From: Orobanche coerulescens
Lineage: Eukaryota > Streptophyta > Magnoliopsida > Lamiales > Orobanchaceae
Assembly (NCBI GenBank): GCA_033398695.1
Contig: CM065801.1
Location: 8,308,001 to 8,372,000, forward strand
Length of the DNA stretch: 64,000 bases
Reading direction: 5' to 3'
A program made the translations under genes and the position numbers. The notes below the pieces were generated by a model. The model was given only the letters and a program-made list of their open reading frames with translations. It ran no database searches and was not told the DNA's origin. Below are positions 55,300 through 64,000 of this stretch, piece after piece; position 1 is the stretch's first letter, and every line of letters begins with the position of its first letter.

Positions 55300-57723
55300 T
55301 GTAATACCCGAGATTTCGGATATATATTTGGAACTTGTGATATTGTAATTATTGCACTTTGATCTGAGTATTATTCTCCGTATTTCATAATCCGGTGTAG
55401 TTGAGCGTATGATTTCATGAATGTGATTTATAAATTGTGTTTCTGCGCTTGTAGCGCACGCTATCATCTAAGTGTAGCGTACGCTAACTTGGATCCATAG
55501 CGCACGCTACGAAGGAACCTTAGCGCACGCTATACGTGGTCAATATGATTGAGACGTGTGGTAGGTGAGATCAGGCCGGGGATCTTGGTCGGATTGTGTC
55601 GGGATGAACCTGGACGGCTTTCGGGAAAAAGCCAAGTCAACGCGTTAGCGCACGCTACTCACATGAGGGTAGCGCACGCTAAAGGCTGAGTACAGTGAAA
55701 TCGATGCTTTCAAATAGCCGTTAGCGCACGCTATGAATATGGACTAGCGCGCGCTAATAACCATTTTCTATATATAGGACAACATCCTTTTTCATATTTT
55801 CAGATTTTTCACTCCCCCATTCGAATTCTTGAACTTAGAAAGACACTCTCTTCATCCTAAACACTTCTTGCCGGCATCCTAGCTCGTGTTGAAGATTGAA
55901 GATCATTGGAGGATTGGTGTTAAAACCTTCGGCGTTGGATTGATTCGAATTTCCTCCTTGTTCTTCACTACTTTGAGGTAGGTGATTCTTCACCAATATT
56001 AGTAGTATTCTGAAGGACGTTTTGATCATGTTTTGGGATTTACCTAGTCAGTTAGATTCACAAGTAGTCGATCATCATGCGTTAGAAGGATATTTTTGAC
56101 GTTTCGGCACTTATTCATCGTATAATCCTTTGAACCTTTTTAGTATATGGACTCCTAAGCATATTTTGTATCTTCAGAACCGATCATGTCCAGTGTATGG
56201 AGATTACCTAGTTCTTATGTTTTACGTAAGGAATCATATGTTTTGGGACTTGGAATGAATTGAACTTAGGATATTTTCTTGAAGATCAAGAATGAATTAT
56301 GGTGTAGTAATGATGATACGTATCCTCGTGTCTTGCAGTCATTTAATCCATAAAGATCTTTCATAAATCGTATGATCATGATATGCACGGAATTGGCATG
56401 TATTAACACTGAGGATTTCATGAGTTTTCATCACCTTTAGCTCAAGTTTTACCCAGTAGTGACTGCCATGCACGATTAGCGCACGCTAAGATGAATATAT
56501 TAACGTGCGCTATCGGGAATGAGTAACGTGCGCTACGCTGGATACGTAACGTACGTTATATCGCCAGGCAGGGCAGTCGGCTATTCAGAGAAGACTGTCA
56601 GTACACAGCTAGCGCACGCTAAACCTGGTCATTTGCGTACGTTAACGGGCAGGCTTAGCGCACGTTACGTAGAGTACGTAGCGCGCGCTAAGTAGTTCAG
56701 ACAGAATTCATTTTTTTGAGCTTGCGGCCGTAAACCGGATTGTTAGATGTTCGTACGAATTGAGAGGAATTCTTTATTATTTCTTAGGTCCGAGCCTTTC
56801 ATAGGGGACGATCGAGGGGCGGTGACATACGGACGCGTGTCATTTATTGGAGTATTTCCATTCTTGCCATTTTCGAGGCAAGTATCATATGTCGAGTTTG
56901 ATTTATATTGGAACCTTGATCATGAATATGTTTTTTTCATGTTGTCAAATATGAGATGTATTTCTGTAATTTCTCGTGGTATTCGCTGTTAATTGTTCGT
57001 ATTGATGAACATATTGAAATGCATATATGTATGCATAATTGATTGGTTTATGGTATAAATGATCCGAGGGGATCATGAGGATCTATGCTGAGGGCGCTGG
57101 ATCGAATGTCCACCATGCGTTGGTCCGACGGGATCATCATGGGGATCTATGCTGAGGGCGCTGGATCGCTGGATGGGTTTTCCACCATGCGTTGGTCCGA
57201 CGGGATCATCATGGGATCTATACCAAGGGCGCTGGATCGCTGGATTACCCTGTATTTTGTTGATGGAATCGTGAGGATTCACATCGTTGGATTCCGATGA
57301 TGGAAGTTCGTTTTGCATGTTTTATGATGTACTGATGATTTATGTATTATGATACTTGTACTAGCATTGTTTTGCTAACCCCTTCGGGGGTGGACATTGT
57401 TTTGATGTTCAGGTAGCCGAGGAGCGGGGAAGCAACCACGATGCAAACGGAGACGATGAAATGGCTCACTGATGTGGTTGATGTTTATTGTTATTGTGAT
57501 TTGTCTTTTTGGTTCATTTAGTACTCGAGTACGTCTGTTTTAATAATGTCATTTCGATATGGTTGTATAAGTTAACTCACTGGATCAATTGAACCAAATC
57601 TGTATTTTGGACTTCAGTTGTACGATTGGATTATATTTACATTTTTTTTAAAATTATCCTTGTAAATCCTTACTTAAAGGGTTTACGGCGCTGTAATTAT
57701 TCCGAATATCTCGGGGTGTTACA
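55300..57723 (+). repeat. Second Y LTR (looks like a solo LTR)
   Basis: 2,424 bp, a full-length partner of 30186-32608. It is flanked on both sides by GTGAT (55295-55299 and 57724-57728), and its left flank is X LTR. A solo LTR formed by recombination of the two ends of another Y copy would have exactly this shape. Palindrome arrays are at about 55451-55757 and 56475-56692. Confidence 0.9.
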
Positions 57724-57728
57724 GTGAT

Positions 57729-58667
57729 GATGTTATTTGGATTGGGTCTAGGACCCTATGAGATGTTGTAATGATTTCGTTTGTGACAGTGTTCTATAAA
57801 TTGGGTCGAGGACCCCGAATAACGTTGACATGTTTTCGTGTAATCGTTTTCCATATGTTGGGTCAAGGACCCGAGAGATTTTGAAATTATTTTCTAAAAG
57901 TATTCCCATTCGATTTTCAAAACCCCTAGACGGCCCGAGTCATTAATAATGTTTTCAAACTATCTTATCAAAATACTTTTCCTTTTATAAAAATGGATTT
58001 TCAAACTAAATCTTTTGACTCCTTGGGCTCGTTTAAAGTTTAATTGGTGTTATGTTCCATAAAGAGAATATGACTATGTGATTATTTTTCACCTTGTGTA
58101 TACGAGTGCTATACTGTGTTGATTATGGGAATGTATGGTTTGTGTTAAGGCTTCACGACGGTTGAATTTTGTGTTGTTATTGTTCATATATCTTGTATAT
58201 TATGTACTTGCACTAGTAAAATTCTAGTTTGCTAACCCCCGAGGTTTCGGGGGGTGAGTGCCTGTTATGCGCTCAGGTTTTGGCAGCTCGGGAGCAGTCA
58301 CGGGATTGGCTTGGAAGGAGATGGAAGACAACGATGCTAATCACACAAGAGTCAGAGTCTTTTTTTCTTTTATTCCATCTGGGTCAGTATTTTTCCATTT
58401 GGTTGAGTATTCACCCTTGCACGGGTGTAAGTTTTCATTTATTAAATGGAGTTGTCATCCCTTTTTGTATGAAAGATTCTTTTTGTCATTGAGATGTAAA
58501 ATTCATTAGTTTCTAAATTTTTTAATGACCTTGTCGGTCTGTGTTGTATTTAGATTGACCCCGATCAGTCAATCATTGTGTAGCTAGTGGAGTTTAGCCT
58601 GGTAGACCCTTGTGAAAAGGGCCTACGGCGTGTAACATTTCCGGACGTACTCTCTGGGGGTGTTACA
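57729..58667 (+). repeat. Element X 5' LTR, second part
   Basis: The end of the X LTR after Y, matching about 63008-63939 and ending GGGGGTGTTACA. Three of the hairpin-like GGGTCNAGGACCC repeats lie at 57744 (as GGGTCTAGGACCC), 57803 and 57859. The frames at 58229-58509 lie within the LTR and are not genes. Confidence 0.92.
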
Positions 58668-58670
58668 ATT

Positions 58671-58690
58671 ATGGTATCAGAGCATAGGTT
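58671..58690 (+). other. Element X primer-binding site (initiator tRNA-Met)
   Basis: TATGGTATCAGAGC, the canonical sequence, three bases after the LTR. It serves as the reference against which the Y, Z and W sites look altered. Confidence 0.9.
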
Positions 58691-59788
58691 TGCGAAAAAC
58701 CTAGGCCGTTGGGTCAAGTCCTTGTCTTGTGTAAGTCGCGCGCATTTGGATTAGTATCGTGGTTCCGACATCATCTTCAGGCAATCCGTGATGGTAAGTC
58801 TCCCGATCGTAAGTCCCTTTATATATGTATTTGATTATATTGTGCTAATGTGTTTAATGTGAACTAGGGATTGTAACTTGTTGGTGATATTATTGTTTTA
58901 GGATGTAGCATGCGTATACTGTCCGAGTAAAAATGGCTATGTAGTATGCTTCGGAAGTCGAGCATATTTATCGATTTCTACATTTCATTAGAGTAAATCT
59001 TTAAGTGTTAATTTTATCCGCTGCGTGAGTATTTTGAAATGGCTTTTGGTATCTTGCAAACTGAATTTTATTTCATAAAACCGATTCCCTAACCGAGTTT
59101 TGGCATTTTGGTCTTGCATGTTTTGACAGGTATTCTTATAACGGTATTTGATATTTTATAAATGACTTCTGTGATTATTTGAAAATACTACAGTCATCGG
59201 CCTTTTGGCATTTTGAACGTTTTAAAAATAGTTTTCAGCCTGGTGGGTTCCGGTGCGGGCCCCACGGTGCTGTAATGTCACGAACATTTTAAAGTGGTGC
59301 TACGAATTTTTATAATATTATGAAAACCCACGACTTAATGTCGTCATGTCAAATAGTCACGTATTTCGGTGAAAAACCTTTCGATTAAATATTTTGGTAG
59401 AAGAGGAAAGATTTTCAATTTGTGATATTTGGAACTCAACACCTTAGAAATATTTCAAATTAGTTACGATTCAATTTCCAATTTTCTTGGATTCATTACT
59501 CGAAATAATTTTGAAAGTCATTGTATAACCATCCTCTCCCAAGATAAAAGACAGTATTTACAAGTTTTGGGCGTAATGTGACTCGCCCACTTTTTCAAAA
59601 AATTGTTTTCATTAAGCACATATATATAATGATCATCCTAGTCGATGGACCGGAGTTAACTTCAGAAAACTTTGTGCTTTACGATATTACCGTTATCTTA
59701 AAAATGTTAACTAAATCTTGTGTTGATAATTGTAGTATGCTGTACGACTGATCATTTTATAATACTGAGCGGTATTATCTGCATTAGT
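58691..59788. other. Element X leader
   Basis: 1.1 kb without a clear gene. At about 59236-59281 a stretch (CCTGGTGGGTTCCGGTG, CCACGGTGCTGTAATGTC) resembles the 3' end of the W LTR (about 54738-54778). It could be a remnant of LTR sequence from a related element. Confidence 0.55.
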
Positions 59789-60394
59789 ATGTCGAGCCTC
59801 GGCAGACGTAGACGTGATGATGGGAATGGAAGCGGCGAGCTAGTTCGTACGACAACGATTCATGCTACAGTGAAGGAGTATCAAAATCAAACGATATCCT
59901 ATGAAATCTTCTCAGTAGTCGAGCCCACGAGCGAAGCCAAGAGACCGAGGACATCTGGGAAATTTTTGGTCGGTGAAGAGTCTAAGGCTCCCAAACCCCC
60001 ACGTCGTTCGAACGCGTCGTCTTCGCAATCGGGAGTGAGCGCTAGGAATCCCAAGCCAGCATCGGTGACTCTCAGTAAGAAGGGAGGGTGCTTCAACTGC
60101 AATCATCGGGTACATGTTCGTGCAAATTGTCCCTCTCCACTCTTGACTTGTTACCGGTGTGGGTGTGAAGGTCATCGGGAGAAACACTGTGAGACAGTTT
60201 CCGAATTGGCAAAGAATGCCGAGAGAGCAGAGCTAGTGACTGGAAAGTGTCCCGAAACCCTATATTTCCTTCTGAAGATCCTAGCATGGGAGAATGAAGA
60301 TTTTGTACTATGTTTTAATCGTTGTTGTTCCAATAATCGTGACATCGATCGTTTTCGTTTTATTGTTTTACGTTTCCAACTCTCGTTGTTCTAA
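59789..60394 (+). CDS. Element X mini-gag with two zinc knuckles
   Basis: I place the start at the in-frame ATG at 59789 (MSSLGRRRRDDGNGSG), because the longer frame from 59720 begins in leader sequence. A hydrophilic region (about 110 residues, AKRPRTSGKF) precedes CFNCNHRVHVRANC and CYRCGCEGHREKHC. The first knuckle has R-V-H in place of the usual G-H spacing, while the second is canonical CX2CX4HX4C. No gag core, protease, RT or integrase follows. The sequence past about residue 155 is non-conserved. It is probably a nucleic-acid-binding mini-gag. Confidence 0.7.
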   Translation: MSSLGRRRRDDGNGSGELVRTTTIHATVKEYQNQTISYEIFSVVEPTSEAKRPRTSGKFLVGEESKAPKPPRRSNASSSQSGVSARNPKPASVTLSKKGGCFNCNHRVHVRANCPSPLLTCYRCGCEGHREKHCETVSELAKNAERAELVTGKCPETLYFLLKILAWENEDFVLCFNRCCSNNRDIDRFRFIVLRFQLSLF

Positions 60395-60670
60395 GTTTCG
60401 AAGTCATCATGTCTTTTTAGTATGGGTAAATATATTAACCGTATTCTTATTGGTATTTTCAGTATTGTGTGACTTTTTATTGCTAGTAATTCAATTGTGA
60501 TCCTCTCGACGATTTTTAACTACCTTGTTTTACTTAGCCTACCGCCCTCTGAACGAACTCCGGAGCTGTTTTGCTAAATCCCATGCATTATTGTGACCTT
60601 TCCACATCAGAATTTTATTCTTACAGATTTTGTTTGCAACTATTGTTTCATCGTTCTCTATTTTAAGTTT
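60395..60670. other. Element X 3' untranslated part
   Basis: AT-rich with no gene. The frame at 60294-60500 is hydrophobic by composition only. Confidence 0.5.
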
Positions 60671-60701
60671 CAGGACGAAACTTCTTTTAAGGAGAGTAGA
60701 A
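60671..60701 (+). other. Element X polypurine tract
   Basis: AGGACGAAACTTCTTTTAAG then GAGAGTAGAA, directly before the 3' LTR. This is the standard Tekay/Del arrangement. Confidence 0.8.
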
Positions 60702-63700
60702 TGTAATACCCGTGATTTTCTCTTTCGCTAATTTTTCATTCTTGGCATCTTTCTAAATTCCAGAAACTCATTTGCGAGCATTTTGACATTTTGATAATGT
60801 TTTTTCTGTGTGGTTGCTCATCCGAGATCGTTCCGAGGTTGTTTTATCCAAATCCGTGTTTTGAGCGACTTTTTTTGCTATTTGGTTCATTTCGTATGAT
60901 AATGGTTCGAAACTATAGTTTCATGTTTCCTATAAGTCCGTTGAGATTTGTTATTCGTGTTGTGAGTTTCGGTTCGGATGCTTGAGGTCATATTGTGATT
61001 TACGGACGTTTTGCGCCGTTTCGTAATTTCCCAAAGTTTGGGGGTGATTACTCTTTTATCGTATTTCGAACCTTCGGGTAGTCGGAATCGTATTGTATTT
61101 TGATCCTTGAGTTCGTCGTTCTGCACTCTTCGTATGCATGTCCTCGTCTTGTGTTGTTGTTGTCGTTTCGCGGTTTCGTCAGGCTTGTACTCGACGAGCT
61201 GAACCTAACAGTTCAGGAACTGCTAAGCCATTACGTACGCTATACTTTAAGTATAACATACGTTATCAGCATGGCCTTACGTACGTAAAGCCCTTCGCAT
61301 TACGTACGTAAGGGTCTTGGTTAATTAGTACAGGGGCGACCCTTACGTACGTAAGGTCTTATATCTTACGTACGTAAACCCTCTAACGTACGTAATAGCT
61401 TATCGCTTACGTACGTAATCCTTCTACGGGTATTAATATTGGAGGGCTGACCGAGTTTGTCATTTTTCATCCTCCTTATTTTCCTCCGCGGCTGTGACGA
61501 CTTGTGGCGATCTTGGAGCGATATTGGAGTCTTGTAATTCCAGGTTTTCATCTTCGATGAGCTTTTAGTGTTGATTAGCATCCTTAATCCGTGTTCTTCG
61601 CCTTCGATTAGAGGTAAACATCTTGTAAACCCTTTCTCTATATTTCTTGAATCTTCGAGTTTAGGGTTGATCTTCTTGATTCTTGTTGTTGTATATCATC
61701 AATCGGTTATATTGATTCTCTTCCTATGATTTGATTCGTATTTCTTACTGTATTTGGGTCCGGATTATGTTCTTGTTGTTCTTGGGGAAGTATTGAACCC
61801 CAAGTGTTCGATCTTTTGTTTCTACGAATTTTTGTTGGGAATTTGGTATATTTTCCATCTCTCTTGTGATCGACTTCGTAGTAATTATATTGTTCTTGTA
61901 ATTTCGACCTAGTTGGAAGATTCGAGGGTTGCCGGTCAAGCTTTTCCATCGCTTCGCGTGCTTTGGATTTGAGGCAAGTACATTAGATATACGAATTGTA
62001 ACTGCGTGAAATCATTGTTTTCGAAGTGTATGAATTTATACGGATGTATATATGTATATATATATATATAGATTCATATATATTTATATGTTAAATATAT
62101 GTATGTATATACGTATATTGATATATATGCCTATGTCGGTGAATGACGAGTGATAAATGCTAACACTAGTTGACGTACTCAACTTGAATTGATGGATGAA
62201 CTATACTTATTCATATAATATAGTAAGGTTATATATATATATTCGGTTGAGTCGCAATATAGCGATATATGTGCGGTGTTGGTTGGTTATACTTGAAGGC
62301 TTATTGTGATTGAGTTTTGATTGACAACGTGCGTGTTATTGTTTATTTGTGTGGTTATGGACTGGCGGAGAAATTGTGTGACTTGATGCACTAAGTTGAT
62401 AATTGTTGTGACGATTGTCTGTGTGCTTGATGTTTGAAATAATGTGGATACTTGTTGTAAGAAACGTCGTATCCGGGAACCTCTGAGGGTGGGGCGTGCA
62501 CTCCGGCCTGGTGTATGCTGCAATGTGCGGCTTCATATGGGTGGTGAACGCTGGTGTTACCTAATGCGCGCGCAAGGGGCGGCTCTTGCGGGAGTGATCG
62601 CCGGCGCGGTGACATGTTCAAGGAGCGGCCAACATAGTGGAGTGAACGCCGGTACACAGGTGCGCAAGGGATGCGCCTGACAGGCTTATTAGTTACGGGT
62701 ATTTGAGTGATAGCTATGACCCCGTTACCGAACGATGTTCGTATCTCAAATTCTTTCAACTCACTTTTAAATGTTTGTCTTGATATATACCGCGATTCGT
62801 GTTTTTGAAAGTTTGTTTCAACATGTTTTTAAAGCGTTGGTATCAGGGTTAATTAACCAAGGAGGTTTGACGAAATCTCCGAGGGTTAATTAATCGGGGG
62901 TCTTGAGCAGGATATATCGAATGAGAGATTGTGCCTTTAATTGTATTGTGGTGCTATTCTGTGTATTGGGTCGAGGACCCTGTGAAATGTTGAGATGATT
63001 GATCTCGTGATGATGTTATTTGGATTGGGTCGAGGACCCTGTGAGATGTTGTAATGATTTCGTTTGTGATAGTGTTCTATAAATTGGATCGAGGACCCCG
63101 AATAACGTTGACATGTTTTCGTGTAATCGTTTTCCATATGTTGGGTCAAGGACCCGAGAGATTTTGAAATTATTTTCTAAAAGTATTCCCATTCGATTTT
63201 CAAAACCCCTAGACGGACCGAGTCATTAATAATGTTTTCAAACTATCTTATCAAAATACTTTTCCTTTTATAAAAATGGATTTTCAAACTAATCTTTTGA
63301 CTCCTTGAGCTCGTTTAAAGTTTAATTGGTGTTATGTTCCATAAAGAGAATATGACTATGTGATTATTTTTCACCTTGTGTATACGAGTGTTATACTGTG
63401 TTGACTATGTGAATGTATGGTTTGTGTTAAGGCTTCACGACGGTTGAATTTTGTGTTGTTATTGTTCATATATCTTGTATATTATGTACTTGCACTAGCA
63501 AAATTCCAGTTTGCTAACCCCCGAGTTTTCGGGGGTGGGTGCCTGTTATGCGCTCAGGTTTTGGCAGCTCGGGAGCAGTCACGGGATTAGCTTGGAAGGA
63601 GATGGAAGACGACGATGCTAATCACACAAGAGTCAGTCTTTTTTTCTTTTATTCCATCTAGGTCAGTATTTTCCCATTTGGTTGAGTATTCACCCTTGCA

Positions 63701-63939
63701 CGAGTGTAAGTTTTCATTTATTAAATGGAGTTGTCATCCCTTTTTGTATGAAAGTTTTTTTTTGTCATTGAGATGTAAAATTCATTAGTTTCTGAATTGT
63801 TTAATGACCTTGTCGGTCTGTGTTGTATTTAGATTGACCCCGGTCGGTCAATCATTGTGTAGCTAGTGGAGTTTAGCCTCGTAGACCCTTGTGAGAAGGG
63901 CCTATGGCGTGTAACATTTCCAGACGTACTGGTGTTACA
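60702..63939 (+). repeat. Element X 3' LTR (uninterrupted)
   Basis: 3,238 bp, TGTAATACCCGTG to GGTGTTACA. It shows the intact sequence across the site where Y inserted in the other copy (about 63003-63008). Palindrome array 61231-61418. It carries an insertion of about 45 bp at 62600-62645 relative to the 5' copy. Confidence 0.94.
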
Positions 63940-64000
63940 TATGGGACCCCATGAATTCGCAAATTTTGATATTTTGCTTTGTTGGAAAGGAAGGGAAACT
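63940..64000 (+). pseudogene. hAT transposase C-terminal dimerisation region, resumed
   Basis: The first 60 bases after X read EFANFDILLCWKG in the frame expected to follow the transposase at 27863. This is the start of the hAT family dimerisation domain, typically EF..FD.L.WWK. It continues beyond the window edge and shows that X sits in this gene. Confidence 0.85.

Larger units (their letters stand above)
30186..57723 (+). mobile_element. Element Y: Tekay-like chromovirus, rearranged
   Basis: It is inserted in the X LTR with a perfect TSD, GTGAT, at 30181-30185 and 57724-57728. It has a 5' LTR (30186-32608), PBS, gag, protease, RT, RNase H and integrase on the plus strand. Pol is interrupted by Z (35242-44068) and W (45595-54797), and the pol frame is in register on both sides of each. 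At 55091 the integrase breaks off and 208 bp of X LTR (55092-55299, ending in GTGAT) precede a second Y LTR (55300-57723). So the true 3' end, including chromodomain and polypurine tract, is missing. Confidence 0.92.
27864..63939 (+). mobile_element. Element X: non-autonomous Tekay-like LTR retrotransposon
   Basis: X splits the hAT transposase frame. The imperfect 5-bp TSD is TATGT (27859-27863) and TATGG (63940-63944). The left LTR starts TTTAATACCC, where the right one has TGTAATACCC. The LTRs are 27864-30185 plus 57729-58667 (split by Y) and 60702-63939, each about 3.2 kb. The internal part is only 58668-60701, with a PBS, one small zinc-knuckle ORF and a polypurine tract, and no protease, RT or integrase. 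The GACGAAACTTCTTTTAAGG motif before the 3' LTR is typical of Tekay/Del chromoviruses, whose enzymes probably mobilised it. Confidence 0.9.
14398..64000 (+). mobile_element. Outer hAT transposon (RICESLEEPER-like), split by all later insertions
   Basis: The 5' terminus TAGAGG (14398-14403) is separated from its continuation TGGGCAAAAA (25522) by the inner hAT, whose TSD reconstitutes the terminus. Together these read as a standard hAT end (TAGAGGTGGGC). The element's own sequence is 14398-14403, 25522-27863 and 63940 to beyond the window edge. Its transposase gene lies at about 26240-27863 and continues at 63940. The 3' terminus is outside the window. Strongly GGTTT/AACCG-rich sequence at 25760-25910 resembles the subterminal motifs of hAT elements. 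Confidence 0.8.

Overview
The window is plant nuclear DNA, most likely from a eudicot. It carries remnants of a plant PIEZO gene and a plant F-box gene, an L1-type LINE with a C-terminal RNase H, Athila and Tekay/Del Ty3-gypsy elements, and hAT, Mutator and Tourist-type DNA elements. No intact host gene was found. Almost all of the 64 kb is transposon sequence, and species cannot be told from the sequence alone.

Layout: 1-1127 holds minus-strand exons of a broken PIEZO gene. At 1128 it is cut by a long inverted repeat (1128-2607), which is an inverted copy of the 3' end and downstream flank of a neighbouring F-box pseudogene (2556-3507, minus). A LINE occupies 3888-10511 between perfect 14-bp target duplications. 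It has two broken ORFs and a small hAT element inside ORF1. Then follow a Tourist-like MITE (10743-10957), a Ty1-copia RNase H scrap (about 11812-12057), an unrecognised ORF, and a 1.2-kb foldback Mutator-like element (12958-14158, 9-bp TSD).

From 14398 to the right edge the window is one nested stack, checked by target-site duplications (TSDs). An old hAT transposon (BED-finger transposase, 26240-27863, resuming at 63940) was hit near its 5' end by a small hAT element (14404-25513, TSD AGTAGAGG). That element was hit by an Athila-like element (14955-25471, minus, TSD GCTAG). The hAT transposase gene was also split by LTR element X (27864-63939). X's 5' LTR was split by element Y (30186-57723, TSD GTGAT). 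Y's pol was split by element Z (35242-44068, minus, TSD GTTCT) and element W (45595-54797, TSD GTGCT). Once Z and W are subtracted, the Y pol frame reads across both sites. Y lacks its own 3' end: it runs into a second copy of the X-LTR/Y-LTR junction, so the right Y LTR looks like a solo LTR produced after a tandem duplication.

Three signals stand out. First, the LTRs of X, Y, Z and W all carry dense arrays of a 12-bp palindrome, TAGCGCACGCTA (TTACGTACGTAA in X), just upstream of their TATA boxes, although the surrounding sequence differs. Second, copies of the same repeat differ again and again where one has CAG or CTG and the other a CG-containing string, even inside the tRNA primer-binding sites. 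This looks like a consensus artefact and could account for some of the frameshifts. Third, W contains a 56-bp minisatellite in which each unit forms a hairpin, and its RNase H-integrase region has been replaced by short repeats.
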